Positions 9,068 to 18,252 of a DNA stretch of 64,000 nt are shown here, one piece after another. Numbering within the stretch: the stretch's first letter is position 1; every line of letters starts with the position of its first letter. Source of the stretch: Desulfomicrobium orale DSM 12838 (lineage in GTDB: Bacteria > Desulfobacterota > Desulfovibrionia > Desulfovibrionales > Desulfomicrobiaceae). Location of the stretch: contig NZ_CP014230.1 in the NCBI RefSeq assembly GCF_001553625.1, forward strand, positions 434,001 through 498,000, in the 5' to 3' direction. Made by a program: the position numbers and the translations under genes. A model generated the notes under the pieces. The model saw only the letters and a program-made list of their open reading frames with translations, did no database searches and had not been told where the DNA came from.

Positions 9068-9852
9068 CCGCCGTTCACCCGACGGCCGTGGTGCATCCCA
9101 GGGCGATTCTCGGAACGGATGTCGTTGTCGGTCCCTATGCCATCATCGAGGAAGACACGGCCATCGGCGACGGCACGCGTATCGATGCGGGCGCGCAGAT
9201 CAAACGCTATACCCGGATGGGTGTGCGCAATCATGTGCACTCCATGGCCTGTGTGGGCGGCGAGCCCCAGGATCTGAAGTTCCAGGGCGAGGAAAGCCAT
9301 CTGGAGATCGGAGACAACAACAAAATCCGCGAATTTTCGACCATCCATCGCGGCACCGAGGGCGGCGGCGGCGTAACCCGTGTGGGATCGGGCAACCTGA
9401 TCATGGCCTATGCCCATATCGCCCATGACTGCGCCATCGGCGACAACAATGTGCTGGCCAATGCCGCGACCCTGGCGGGACATGTGACCGTGGGCAGCGA
9501 GGTCGTGGTGGGAGGGTTGTCCGCCGCGCACCAGTTCGTCAACATCGGGGACTACGCCTTCATCGGCGGGAAGACCGGCGTGGCCCAGGATGTGCCTCCT
9601 TTCATGCTGGCTGTCGGTGAACGGGCCACCCTGCGCGGCCTGAACCTCATCGGCCTGCGCCGCCACGGCTTCTCCTCAGAAGAAATCCACGCCCTCAAAT
9701 CCGCCTACAAGCTGATCTGGCGCTCCAATCAGGAACGAAACGAGGTCATGCAGCAAGTAGAAACGGAACTCGGTCACTTCCCGCAGGTCATGAAACTGCT
9801 GGAGTTCATCCGGGCCAGCAAACGCGGCACCATCACACCGGAACGGATTTGA
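9064..9852 (+). CDS. lpxA: UDP-N-acetylglucosamine acyltransferase
   Basis: LpxA starts lipid A synthesis by 3-O-acylating UDP-GlcNAc. The start is the ATG that overlaps the fabZ stop (ATGA at 9064-9067); the longer open frame from 8977 is not used. The 262-residue protein is the usual size, with hexapeptide repeats from residue ~5 to ~185, the catalytic His in A-Y-A-H-I-A-H-D-C, and the C-terminal helical bundle (R-H-G-F-S-S-E-E-I onward) that separates LpxA from LpxD. Confidence 0.96.
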   Translation: MTAVHPTAVVHPRAILGTDVVVGPYAIIEEDTAIGDGTRIDAGAQIKRYTRMGVRNHVHSMACVGGEPQDLKFQGEESHLEIGDNNKIREFSTIHRGTEGGGGVTRVGSGNLIMAYAHIAHDCAIGDNNVLANAATLAGHVTVGSEVVVGGLSAAHQFVNIGDYAFIGGKTGVAQDVPPFMLAVGERATLRGLNLIGLRRHGFSSEEIHALKSAYKLIWRSNQERNEVMQQVETELGHFPQVMKLLEFIRASKRGTITPERI

Positions 9853-9912
9853 TTTTCAGATTCCGGGTTATTCCCGGCGCCTGCCGCCGCTTCTCTCCAC
9901 AAAACCCGCCCG

Positions 9913-10740
9913 ATGACCACCATGACAGAACCCGGCTCGAACATGATTTTGGGCATCATCGCCGGTGGCGGCGTCTTTCCTTTCACAGTGGCCGACAACG
10001 CGAAGGCCGCGGGCGTCCGCGTCATAGGCGCAGGATTTCTTTCCGATACGGATCCGGCTTTCCCCGCCCGCTGTGATGATTTCCTGTGGCTGAAGCTGGG
10101 ACAACTGGGCCGGCTCATAGATTTTTTTCAGAAAAAAGGTGTCACCCATGTGGTCATGGCCGGGCCCGTGAACAAGCCCCGCGCCCTGAACCTGCGGCCG
10201 GACTGGCGGGCGGCCCGTCTGCTCCTTGCCTTGAAAACACGCGGCGACGACGCCCTCCTTCGCGCCGTGGGTGCAGAGCTGGAAAAAGAGGGGATGCGGC
10301 TTATGGCCCCGCATGTCTTTTCCCCCGAACTGCATGCCCCGCAAGGCATTCTGTCCTGCCGCCCGCCCGATGAGCGGGAACTCCGGGATATTGAATTCGG
10401 GTGGGACATGGCGGAGCGGCTGGGGGATATGGATATCGGCCAGTGTCTGGTGGTCAGGGACGGAGTCGTGCTGGCCGTGGAGGCCATCGAAGGGACCAAC
10501 GCCGCCATCCGGCGCGGCGGAGAACTGGGCGGACCGGGCGCGGTGGTCGTCAAGCGGCCCAAACGCGGTCAGGACAGACGCCTGGACCTTCCGGCTGTCG
10601 GTCTGGAAACGGTGCGGGCCATGGCCGAAGTCAAAGCTTCCTGCCTGGCCTGCGAGGCCGGACAGACCCTGTTCTTCGACCGCATCGGCGCGCTGGCCCT
10701 GGCGGATGAGCATTCCATGGCCATCGTGGGGCGTATCTGA
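9913..10740 (+). CDS. lpxI: UDP-2,3-diacylglucosamine pyrophosphatase, LpxI type
   Basis: LpxI replaces LpxH in many alpha- and deltaproteobacteria and cleaves UDP-2,3-diacylglucosamine to lipid X. The 275-residue protein starts with I-L-G-I-I-A-G-G-G-V-F-P, the family N-terminus, and has the DUF1009 signature V-V-K-R-P-K-R-G-Q-D-R-R-L-D-L-P-A-V-G near residue 212, with the expected catalytic Asp. A second in-frame ATG lies at codon 4. It follows lpxA by 60 bp and is the last gene of the envelope operon here; lpxB is not in the window. Confidence 0.93.
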   Translation: MTTMTEPGSNMILGIIAGGGVFPFTVADNAKAAGVRVIGAGFLSDTDPAFPARCDDFLWLKLGQLGRLIDFFQKKGVTHVVMAGPVNKPRALNLRPDWRAARLLLALKTRGDDALLRAVGAELEKEGMRLMAPHVFSPELHAPQGILSCRPPDERELRDIEFGWDMAERLGDMDIGQCLVVRDGVVLAVEAIEGTNAAIRRGGELGGPGAVVVKRPKRGQDRRLDLPAVGLETVRAMAEVKASCLACEAGQTLFFDRIGALALADEHSMAIVGRI

Positions 10741-10802
10741 ACAGCCACAAACTTATTGTCGTCTCATATTATGAAGTAGATTTAAATAAATACTGCTCAT
10801 CA

Positions 10803-10990
10803 ATATTATCGTATATCTTTTTCCCTTCTTCAAGTGCATCATCATATAGCTTTCTTATCCCCCTGTTATAAACTCATACCACATCTCATACTCCACCAGC
10901 TCATGGACCACAACAACCTTATTATCGCATATCTTTTTCCCTCCTTCAGGTGCATTATCACATAGATTTTTCTTTCCTGTCATAAACTCA
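10803..10990. repeat. Imperfect direct duplication at the 3' end of the HEPN-like gene
   Basis: Two similar segments, 10803-10877 and 10919-10990, start 116 bp apart. Both contain the block TATCTTTTTCCC and end in TATAAACTCAT or a one-base variant. The second copy codes for the C-terminal part of the minus-strand protein (C-D-N-A-P-E-G-G-K-K); the first encodes a close relative (Y-D-D-A-L-E-E-G-K-K), but in another frame, beyond the current stop at 10855. Confidence 0.8.
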
Positions 10991-11481
10991 TCCAATTCCA
11001 CATACTCCACCTTATACTCCTCCTCAACCTTAACCTTTTCTTTATACCAATGCCTCGCTAAATACTCACATAAGAAAATAGTAGTTTCTTTGACTACGTC
11101 GAGCTTAAATTCTCCTTTTGGCTCTTTTAAATCACGATGGGCAACATATTTATCTCTATATTCACGTATTTCTTTTTTATATTTATCAAATTCCGCCTCC
11201 CCACCCTGCATTACTTCCAATTTAAATAAGCCATTTTTGAATTCCCTCTCATCTTCAACTCCATTTTTCCAGAAGTGCTTACCATCCTTCTCGCAAAATA
11301 ATTTACACCATTCAAGAATGCACATATTTAAAAGACTATTAGACACATATATCCAAAATTGCATCTGGATTTTATTTTTGTGCTTTTTCTGTATCCTATC
11401 TCCTGCTCTATAGTACGCTAAAAATCGAATGCAACATCCACATAACATGATAATCCCAGGAATAAGCTCTTTTTTATCCAT
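10855..11481 (-). CDS. HEPN-like orphan protein, possibly truncated by a homopolymer frameshift
   Basis: The gene product is not recognised as a named family. The 208-residue protein begins at ATG 11481 behind GAGGTG, ten bases after the thrC stop, so it can be co-transcribed with thrC. It is markedly A+T-rich compared with all neighbours, a sign of acquisition. Residues ~8-24 are hydrophobic and cysteine-rich; the rest is helical and charged. The segment E-Y-R-D-K-Y-V-A-H-R-D has the R-x5-H spacing of HEPN-type nucleases and abortive-infection proteins, which is suggestive only. Next to the stop is a run of five G on the coding strand (10859-10863); one extra G would extend the protein to 10769 by a second copy of its C-terminal repeat. 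Confidence 0.65.
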   Translation of the reverse strand: MDKKELIPGIIMLCGCCIRFLAYYRAGDRIQKKHKNKIQMQFWIYVSNSLLNMCILEWCKLFCEKDGKHFWKNGVEDEREFKNGLFKLEVMQGGEAEFDKYKKEIREYRDKYVAHRDLKEPKGEFKLDVVKETTIFLCEYLARHWYKEKVKVEEEYKVEYVELDEFMTGKKNLCDNAPEGGKKICDNKVVVVHELVEYEMWYEFITGG

Positions 11482-11491
11482 TATAGGCACC

Positions 11492-12934
11492 TCATTTTCT
11501 GGAAAGCCCCAGCATCTCCACCACCCTCTGCGCGGCCTGTTCCGTGAACTCCCCGGCATCCAGAGCCGATTTGGCTTCTTGGTCCAGAACCAGCCCCGGC
11601 GTATTGGCCCTAGCCGGGTCCGGAACAATCTCATAATCCGCCGGGAAAACGTTACGGAAATACATGTCCTGAAACCCGGCAAACTTGAGGGCATGAGCCG
11701 TGGCATCCAGAATGGCCAGCTCGTCCTTCTCCATCAAGCCCTGCGCCCTGGCTTCCAGCAGCCCGGCCAGACATTCCCCGCCCTGAGTGCAGGCGATGTG
11801 CCCATGGCGGTTGGCCAGAAGCATGGCTTCGATGATGCCCTGCTCGCTGACCCGCACCACCCGGAAATCCCCGCCCTGAGCTTCGTACCGCCCGGCCAGA
11901 TGAGCCACGCGCGGAAAAGACACCGGATTGCCGATCATGGCCGCCTGGGCCACGGACGGCCGGACAGTCACGGCTTCGTAGCGGCGCTCTTTTTCCGGCG
12001 CGGCGTAATAACGGTATACCGGGTCGGCATGGGCCGACTGCACGCCGAAAAGACGCGGCAAACGAGAGATGACGCCCAGCCGCAGCAGCTTCAGAAAGCC
12101 GCTCATGACGGCCGTGATGTTCCCCGCGTTGCCAATGGGCACGAAGACCGCCTTGCCCCCCATGTCCCAATCGTACCACTGGGCCACCTCAAAGGCATAG
12201 CTTTCCTGCCCCAGAATGCGCCAGGCGTTCTTGGAATTGAGCAGGGCCACCCGGTAATGGTCGGCCAGATACTCCACCACCTTCATGCAGTCGTCGAAAA
12301 CGCCGGGAATTTCCAGCACTCTCGCGCCGCTGCCCAAAGGCTGGGACAGCTGCTGCGCCGTGACCTTGCCCTGGGGCAGGAGCACCACGGATTTGAGAGG
12401 CTCGCCCACATAGGCCGCATACAGGGCCGCCGCCGCCGAAGTGTCCCCCGTGGAGGCGCAGATGGTCAGCACATCCTTCCAGCCGTGCCTGCGGACCAGA
12501 TGGCGCAGATAGGAAAAGGCGCAGGCCATGCCCCGGTCCTTGAAGGACGCCGACGGATTCTGGCCGTCGTTCTTGAAGGCCAGCGGCTGCCCCGCCGCAG
12601 CCTCCAGAGCCGGGGAGGAGCGGATGACAGGCGTATTGCCCTCGCCCAGAAACACGATATCCGCCTCGTCCATGACTGGAGCCATCAGCTCGTAAAACCG
12701 GAAAATGCCACGCAGAGCCTGATTTTTGGTGGCGGCGCGCAGGTCGAAACGATCCCGCCAAGTCTGCCCGTCCGTTTGCTCCAGTTCTTCGAACCGGGTG
12801 TCTTCCAGCAGAAAGACGCCGCCGCACGAAGGACAGGTATAGTGCAGTTCATCGATGCCGTACCGGCTGCCGCATCCCAGGCAGGCGTATTCCATGTGCC
12901 CCCGATATTCGGGAAAAATGTGGGCCGCGCGCAT
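11492..12934 (-). CDS. thrC: Threonine synthase
   Basis: ThrC converts O-phosphohomoserine to threonine using PLP. The 480-residue protein carries an N-terminal zinc-ribbon-like segment with two C-x-x-C pairs (residues ~19-39) and the PLP Lys in S-A-S-F-K-D-R-G-M near residue 130. The S-T-G-D-T-S motif binds the phosphate and G-N-A-G-N-I follows. ATG 12934 is chosen because GGAG (12942-12945 on the complement) is 7 nt away; a later in-frame ATG lies 13 codons in. The length matches the longer ThrC subfamily with an extended C-terminus. Confidence 0.94.
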   Translation of the reverse strand: MRAAHIFPEYRGHMEYACLGCGSRYGIDELHYTCPSCGGVFLLEDTRFEELEQTDGQTWRDRFDLRAATKNQALRGIFRFYELMAPVMDEADIVFLGEGNTPVIRSSPALEAAAGQPLAFKNDGQNPSASFKDRGMACAFSYLRHLVRRHGWKDVLTICASTGDTSAAAALYAAYVGEPLKSVVLLPQGKVTAQQLSQPLGSGARVLEIPGVFDDCMKVVEYLADHYRVALLNSKNAWRILGQESYAFEVAQWYDWDMGGKAVFVPIGNAGNITAVMSGFLKLLRLGVISRLPRLFGVQSAHADPVYRYYAAPEKERRYEAVTVRPSVAQAAMIGNPVSFPRVAHLAGRYEAQGGDFRVVRVSEQGIIEAMLLANRHGHIACTQGGECLAGLLEARAQGLMEKDELAILDATAHALKFAGFQDMYFRNVFPADYEIVPDPARANTPGLVLDQEAKSALDAGEFTEQAAQRVVEMLGLSRK

Positions 12935-13009
12935 ATTCGTGCTCCGAAGGTTGAAATGAATGCCCTAAATGACAAAAAAATTTCGCGGATTGCGGGCTGT
13001 CCCGCCGGG

Positions 13010-13873
13010 TCAAAGAACCGTGTCCACCACGGCCCCGGCGAACAGAAATACCGCCACAAAACCGTTCATGGTAAAAAAAGCCAGATTCACCCGGCTCAGG
13101 TCCTCCGCTGAAATGAGCCGGTGCTCGGCCAGCAGCACCACCCACACGGCCAAGGCGCACCCGGTGTACACAAGCCCGGCTCCGGCAGCCCAACCCGCCA
13201 GCAGAAACATGAGTCCCGCCACCACGTGGGAGAAAGTGGACAGGGCCAGGGACGTGGGCAGGCCCAAGGCGGCAGGCAGGGAGTGTAGCCCTTCCCGGCG
13301 GTCGAAATCCGCGTCCTGACAGGCGTAAAGGATGTCGAAACCACCCACCCAGAAGACAACGCCGATGCCCAGCAGCACTGCGGGCAAGGTCAGAAGCGGC
13401 GTCACGGCCAGCCATCCCGCCAGAGGAGCCAGCCCCAGCACCGAACCCAGAAAAAAATGGCACAACAGCGTGATCCGTTTGGTGAAGCTGTACAAGGCCG
13501 ACCAGACCAGAGCAAAAGGTGCGAGCATCAGGCACAGGGGATTGAGCAGAGCGCAGGCGGCCGTGAACACCAGAGCGCAGGCCAGAATGAACAAGCCGGT
13601 TTCTCCGCGCCCGAGTTCTCCGGTGACCAGCGGACGGGTGCCGGTGCGTGGATTTCTGGCGTCAAAAGGCAGATCCACCAGCCGGTTCACGGCCATGGCG
13701 AAGGAACGCACCGCGACCATGGCCACGGTCAGGGCCAGAAAAATCCGCCACCCCGGCCAGCCGCCGGCCGCCCAGAGCATGCCCAGATACGCGAAAGGCA
13801 AGGCGAACACGGAATGCTCGATCTTGACCATGCGCGCAAGGAGCAGGGTCTTGCGCCACGCTCCCGTCATCAT
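13010..13873 (-). CDS. UbiA-family polyprenyltransferase, perhaps MqnP of the futalosine menaquinone pathway
   Basis: The 287-residue integral membrane protein has about eight to nine hydrophobic segments. It carries both Mg-prenyl-diphosphate motifs of the family: [15 protein letters not shown] near residue 65 and [12 protein letters not shown] near residue 190. It transfers a polyprenyl chain to an aromatic acid in the inner membrane. The first ATG overlaps the tyrS stop (ATGATGA), so the genes are coupled. In anaerobes of this type the acceptor is probably the futalosine-pathway intermediate rather than 4-hydroxybenzoate, but sequence alone cannot tell. Confidence 0.88.
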   Translation of the reverse strand: MMTGAWRKTLLLARMVKIEHSVFALPFAYLGMLWAAGGWPGWRIFLALTVAMVAVRSFAMAVNRLVDLPFDARNPRTGTRPLVTGELGRGETGLFILACALVFTAACALLNPLCLMLAPFALVWSALYSFTKRITLLCHFFLGSVLGLAPLAGWLAVTPLLTLPAVLLGIGVVFWVGGFDILYACQDADFDRREGLHSLPAALGLPTSLALSTFSHVVAGLMFLLAGWAAGAGLVYTGCALAVWVVLLAEHRLISAEDLSRVNLAFFTMNGFVAVFLFAGAVVDTVL

Positions 13874-15078
13874 TTGTTCACCACGAGCTTCAGAAAGCGT
13901 TTCTTGCCGACCTTGAGCACATATTCGCCGGGTGTGAAGGCAAACCCGAAATCCTCTTCCTTGCGCCCGTCGATGGACACCGCCTGCTGCTTGCACATGC
14001 GTCTGGCGTCTCCCTTGGACGGACAAAGACCGCTTGCGGCCAGCACATCCACCAGCTGTGTTCCGGAAGGCGCCTCGAAAACCTGCATGTCCTCGGGCAC
14101 GCCCTGCCGGGCGAACACGGCGTTGAAGCCCTCGCGGGCGCTCCGGCCAGCCTCCGGACCGTGAAAACGGGCGGTCAGTTCCTCGGCCAGTTCCTCCTTG
14201 ACCTCCTTGGGATGCCTGCGACCCGAGTCCACATCCAGGCGCAGCATGCGGATGGCCTCCAGGCTCTTGTCCGAAAGCAATTCGTAGTACCGCCACATCA
14301 GTTCGTCGGAAATGGACATGGCCTTGCCGAAAATATCGGCGGGCGCTTCGTCGATGCCAATATAGTTGCCCAAGGACTTGCTCATCTTCTGCACGCCGTC
14401 CAGACCTTCCAAAATGGGCACCGTGAGCACGATCTGGGACTCCTGCCCGTGCTCGCGCTGAAGATGGCGCCCCATCAGCAGATTGAATTTCTGATCCGTT
14501 CCGCCCAGTTCCACATCGGCGCGCAAGGCTACGGAATCGTACCCCTGAATCAGCGGGTAGAGAAATTCGTGGACGGCAATGGGCTGCTCCCCCTTGAAGC
14601 GCTTCTCGAAGTCGTCGCGCTCCAGCATGCGGGCCACTGTGTAGCGGGAACAGAGGCTGACGAAATCCGCGGCGGAAAAAGCGTCCATCCAGGCGGAGTT
14701 GAAGGCGACTTCCGTCCGCTCGGGGTCCAGAATTTTGAAAATCTGGCGTTTGTAGGTCTCGGCGTTACGGAGCACCTGCTCTCTGGTCAGAGTTTTGCGC
14801 GTCTCGGATTTGCCCGAAGGATCGCCAATCATGCCCGTGAAATCGCCGATCAGAAAAATGACCTGGTGCCCCAGGTCCTGAAAATGCTTGAGCTTCTGAA
14901 TGAGCACGGTGTGCCCCAGATGCAGGTCCGGGGCCGTCGGATCGAACCCCGCCTTGACCCGCAGGGGCCTGCCCTGACGCAATTTTGCCGCCAGTTCCTC
15001 CTCGTTGATGAGCTCCGCGCAGCCCCGGCGGATCTGCTCCATCTGCCGCGCCAGTTCCTGATCAGTCATCGTCGCCAT
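13870..15078 (-). CDS. tyrS: Tyrosyl-tRNA synthetase
   Basis: TyrS charges tRNA-Tyr. The 402-residue class I enzyme has the HIGH-type motif H-L-G-H-T near residue 53, the K-M-S-K-S loop near 228, and a C-terminal S4-like RNA-binding domain (about 335-400). The order and length match the TyrZ-like bacterial subfamily. Two ATGs (codons 1 and 4) are possible starts. The stop overlaps the prenyltransferase start. Confidence 0.95.
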   Translation of the reverse strand: MATMTDQELARQMEQIRRGCAELINEEELAAKLRQGRPLRVKAGFDPTAPDLHLGHTVLIQKLKHFQDLGHQVIFLIGDFTGMIGDPSGKSETRKTLTREQVLRNAETYKRQIFKILDPERTEVAFNSAWMDAFSAADFVSLCSRYTVARMLERDDFEKRFKGEQPIAVHEFLYPLIQGYDSVALRADVELGGTDQKFNLLMGRHLQREHGQESQIVLTVPILEGLDGVQKMSKSLGNYIGIDEAPADIFGKAMSISDELMWRYYELLSDKSLEAIRMLRLDVDSGRRHPKEVKEELAEELTARFHGPEAGRSAREGFNAVFARQGVPEDMQVFEAPSGTQLVDVLAASGLCPSKGDARRMCKQQAVSIDGRKEEDFGFAFTPGEYVLKVGKKRFLKLVVNK

Positions 15079-15149
15079 GGCGTATCCGTAAGTTGCTCGT
15101 TAATCCGGCCCCATACCCTCAGAAGAGGCCACATCCGCCGCCTGGGCGG

Positions 15150-15923
15150 CTATCCTTCAAAACTCCAGGCCGCAATGCTCCGGCACCGGCCCTGATCCAC
15201 ATCCACGAGAGCCCCGTGCAGAGCGCACGGGCCCGACGCCAGCTCAAACCGTTCCGGGCGGCCCGTGCGGAATTTCCGCAAAATGGCGTCGCTGTCCATG
15301 CCCAGACAGGAGTCCACCGGCCCGCACATGCCCAGGTCGGTCATGAACCCGGTCACTCCATCCAGAATACGGGCATCGCTGGTCTGCACATGAGTGTGCG
15401 TGCCGAGCACCACATGTGCCCGGCCGCGCAGCATGTGGGCCAGCGCCCTTTTCTCCGACGTGGCCTCAGCATGCATATCCACGACCAGGACCGCGTCCGG
15501 CGGCACCAGTTCCAGCAGCCGCTCCGCCGCGGCGAAAGGACAGTCGATGGGCTCCATGAACACCCGGCCCTGGAGGTTCATGACCGCCAAGGGCGGAATG
15601 TCCGGCCCCGGAGAAAACACTCCAAATCCCCTACCCGGCGCAGACGGCGGATAGTTGGCCGGACGCAGAAGCCAGGGCTCCGCATCCAGCACGGCGCAGA
15701 TATCCGGGAATTTCCAGATATGATTGCCCGAAGTCAGCACATCGATTCCAGCTTGGCGCAGTTCTCGGGCGCTCGCCGCCGAAAGTCCCAGGCCGCGCGA
15801 GGCATTCTCCGCGTTGGCCAGAACGGCATCCAGACCCAGTTCATGACGCAAACGCGGCAGATGGTGGCGGACCATCTGCCGCCCGGATTTGCCGACAATA
15901 TCGCCCAGAAAGAGAATCCGCAT
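15150..15923 (-). CDS. YmdB/TIGR00282-type metallophosphoesterase
   Basis: The family contains a calcineurin-like di-metal phosphodiesterase; Bacillus YmdB acts on 2',3'-cAMP and affects biofilm choices. From ATG 15923 the protein has 257 residues. It begins R-I-L-F-L-G-D-I-V-G and contains N-A-E-N-A, T-S-G-N-H-I-W, D-M-H-A-E-A-T-S-E-K and G-T-H-T-H-V-Q-T-S-D, the full set of metal ligands. The start lies 4 bp after the rny stop, the same neighbour order (rny then ymdB) as in Firmicutes. A TTG five codons earlier is an alternative. Confidence 0.92.
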   Translation of the reverse strand: MRILFLGDIVGKSGRQMVRHHLPRLRHELGLDAVLANAENASRGLGLSAASARELRQAGIDVLTSGNHIWKFPDICAVLDAEPWLLRPANYPPSAPGRGFGVFSPGPDIPPLAVMNLQGRVFMEPIDCPFAAAERLLELVPPDAVLVVDMHAEATSEKRALAHMLRGRAHVVLGTHTHVQTSDARILDGVTGFMTDLGMCGPVDSCLGMDSDAILRKFRTGRPERFELASGPCALHGALVDVDQGRCRSIAAWSFEG

Positions 15924-15927
15924 GCCT

Positions 15928-17487
15928 CTATTTGGCAATGCCCACGGCGCGCTTCTCGCGGATGACCGTAACCCGGATCTGTCCCGGATAGGTCATCTTT
16001 TCCTCGATCTGTTTGGCAATATCTTTGCTGAGCATGAAAATCTGGTCGTCGTTCACCGTGTCGCAGTCCACCATGACCCGTACTTCCCGGCCCGCCTGAA
16101 TGGCAAAAGCCCGACTCACTCCGGGAAATCCCGTAGCCACACCTTCCAGCTCTTCCAAACGTTTCACGTAGCTCTCAAGCAGCTCCTTGCGCGCTCCGGG
16201 CCGGGCTCCGGACAGGCTGTCCGCGGCCTGCACCAGCACGGCGTAAACGGACTTTGGAGGGATGTCCTCGTGGTGAGCGGCCACAGCGTGCACGATTTCC
16301 GGAGATTCATTGTATTTTTTCGCGAGGTCCGCACCAATGGTGGCATGGGGACCTTCCACCTCGTGGTCCACAGCCTTGCCCAGATCATGCAACAGACCCG
16401 CCCGCTTGGCTTTCTTCACGTCAAGACCAAGTTCCGCAGCCATGATGCCGCACAGGAAGGCCACTTCCAGGGAATGCTGAAGCACATTCTGGGTGAAGCT
16501 GGTCCTGAACCGGAGCTGTCCCAAAAGACGTATGATTTCCGGATGAATGCCGTGCACGCCCAAATCGAAGGTGGCCTGCTCGCCGATCTCGCGGATCTGG
16601 ACATCCATCTCCTTTTCCACCTTCTTGACGATATCCTCGATACGGGCCGGATGAATCCGCCCGTCGCTGATAAGCCGCTCAAGAGAACGCTTAGCCACTT
16701 CCCGTCGCAATGGGTTGTATGCGGACAGAATCACCGTCTCCGGCGTATCGTCGATAATCAGATCCACGCCCGTGGCCGCCTCGATGGCCCGGATGTTGCG
16801 CCCCTCGCGGCCGATGATCCGGCCCTTCATGTCCTCGCTGGGCAATTCCACCGCGCTGACCGTGTGTTCCGACACGTATTCCCCGGCATAGCGCTGCACA
16901 GCACTGGCGATAATCATCTGCGCCTTGCGATGGGCCGACTCCTGGGCCTCCATTTCGATCACGCGCACCATCTTCGCGGCCTCGTGGCGGGCTTTGCTCT
17001 CGATATCCTGCATCAGCCTGATGCGGGCTTCTTCGGCGGTCAATCCGGAAATTTCCTCCAGACGCGCCTCCTGATCCGCCACGAGTTCCTTCAGTTTTTC
17101 TTCTTTTTCCTCGACAAGACGTTCCTGCTTGACCACCTTCTTTTCCAGATTGACCAATTCGCTCTCTTTCAGAGCGAGAGATTCGACTTTTTTCTCCAGG
17201 CGTTCTTCCTTGGCCTGCAAACGAGCTTCGTTTTTTTTCAGCTCCCTCTCCCGGTCCTTGGCGTCCTGCTCCACTTCCTTCTTTAAAGCGAACGCTTCGT
17301 CCTGGGCTTGCAAAAGGATTTCTTTTTTATGGGCCTGCGCATCTTTCTTGGCCTCGTCGAGAATCCTCTCGGACAGATTTCTGGCGTCCTCGAACTCCCT
17401 GGCGGTCAAATACTTCTTGAAGAAAAAACCGGCAGCCACGCCGATTCCAATGCACATGAACGCGGTAATAACGATCTGGCTTGCCAT
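15928..17487 (-). CDS. rny: Ribonuclease Y
   Basis: RNase Y is a membrane-anchored endoribonuclease that begins mRNA decay. The start at 17487 follows AGGAG (within 17493-17498 complement) and gives 519 residues, the usual length. Residues ~4-22 are a membrane anchor, ~30-200 a long coiled coil, ~205-270 a KH domain (G-R-I-I-G-R-E-G-R-N-I-R), and ~330-430 an HD domain with H-S-L-E-V and L-L-H-D-L-G-K. The gene is followed by ymdB and preceded by the 6S RNA gene. Confidence 0.96.
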   Translation of the reverse strand: MASQIVITAFMCIGIGVAAGFFFKKYLTAREFEDARNLSERILDEAKKDAQAHKKEILLQAQDEAFALKKEVEQDAKDRERELKKNEARLQAKEERLEKKVESLALKESELVNLEKKVVKQERLVEEKEEKLKELVADQEARLEEISGLTAEEARIRLMQDIESKARHEAAKMVRVIEMEAQESAHRKAQMIIASAVQRYAGEYVSEHTVSAVELPSEDMKGRIIGREGRNIRAIEAATGVDLIIDDTPETVILSAYNPLRREVAKRSLERLISDGRIHPARIEDIVKKVEKEMDVQIREIGEQATFDLGVHGIHPEIIRLLGQLRFRTSFTQNVLQHSLEVAFLCGIMAAELGLDVKKAKRAGLLHDLGKAVDHEVEGPHATIGADLAKKYNESPEIVHAVAAHHEDIPPKSVYAVLVQAADSLSGARPGARKELLESYVKRLEELEGVATGFPGVSRAFAIQAGREVRVMVDCDTVNDDQIFMLSKDIAKQIEEKMTYPGQIRVTVIREKRAVGIAK

Positions 17488-17617
17488 GAGAGCTCCTTGG
17501 CGCGATATATGGTAAAGAGCGGAATACCACATAAGGCATTCCCGCCCGAAGACAAAAGGCCACACGCACCGGGGATTACGGGGAGGCAAGCTCGGTCTGG
17601 AGATCAGGGGCGACGGA

Positions 17618-17797
17618 TAAGCCCCGGAAGGCAGTGTTGGGAATTATTTTGAACCTCTTACGTTAAGAGGGGGTTGGCTACAGCCCATCAGGCTTCTCCC
17701 ATGAAGAAGAGCATGCACACAAGGCCGTTGTAAGCTACCCGTTTTGCGTTTCATTGGCTCAAAAACGCATCACCAATCACTGACCCTCCAGGGAAAT
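17618..17797 (-). ncRNA. ssrS: 6S RNA
   Basis: 6S RNA binds housekeeping RNA polymerase and mimics an open promoter. The segment between zapA and rny carries the hallmark GCATGCTC ... GAGAAGCC on the minus strand. The ends form a closing stem: CCCTGGAGG near 17785-17793 pairs with CCTTCCGGGG near 17622-17631, extended by CAGTG with CACTG. The length between these stems is about 180 nt, as expected. Location directly downstream of zapA is the classic ssrS position. Exact ends are estimates. Confidence 0.85.
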
Positions 17798-17800
17798 GAT

Positions 17801-18067
17801 TCACTTTTCAGGCTCATCTATCCTCGAAAGGAGCTGCTGCAGAGTGCTTTCAAGCTGCTGCAACCTCTCCTGATCGCGTAAATAATCATCGGCCAGACTG
17901 AGTGCCAGATAAACCAAAAGCCGTTCCTTGCTTATATGTCCGGCCTGTCCTTCAAGGGTATCGTAACGGCGGTGAAGCAAATCCACAGCTTTCCGGATCC
18001 TTGCTGACTCGGCGTCGGCCGCGAAAGACAAATCAAGTCCCAGCACATGTATCGTATATCCCGGCAT
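17801..18067 (-). CDS. zapA: Cell division protein ZapA
   Basis: ZapA bundles FtsZ filaments at the division site. The 88-residue protein has the family N-terminus (Y-T-I-H-V-L-G-L-D-L-S-F), the central D-L-L-H-R-R-Y segment and a C-terminal coiled coil (about 45-85). It lies 3 bp after the ZapB-like gene and just upstream of 6S RNA. Confidence 0.9.
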   Translation of the reverse strand: MPGYTIHVLGLDLSFAADAESARIRKAVDLLHRRYDTLEGQAGHISKERLLVYLALSLADDYLRDQERLQQLESTLQQLLSRIDEPEK

Positions 18068-18070
18068 CGG

Positions 18071-18250
18071 CTAATTTGTATCAACCTCTTGCAACCTGTT
18101 CAAGATATTTTCCACCCGGGCCAGGACGGCTTCCTTGGTCTGCCGCTCCTGCTCCAGGGTTTCCCGGAGCTCCGCATTTTCCCGCTTCAGGCTTTCCTGG
18201 CGTTCCAGAAGCTGCGAAATCCTGTCTGTCAGCTGACTCAACACATCCAT
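18071..18250 (-). CDS. Small ZapB-like coiled-coil protein
   Basis: The 59-residue product is an almost continuous coiled coil (L-T-D-R-I-S-Q-L-L-E-R-Q onward), as in ZapB, the partner of ZapA. I place the start at ATG 18250, 8 nt from GGAG; an ATG at 18256, overlapping the glmU stop, is too close to that site. Assignment depends on the neighbour zapA and on size; coiled coils alone say little about function. Confidence 0.75.
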   Translation of the reverse strand: MDVLSQLTDRISQLLERQESLKRENAELRETLEQERQTKEAVLARVENILNRLQEVDTN

Positions 18251-18252
18251 GA

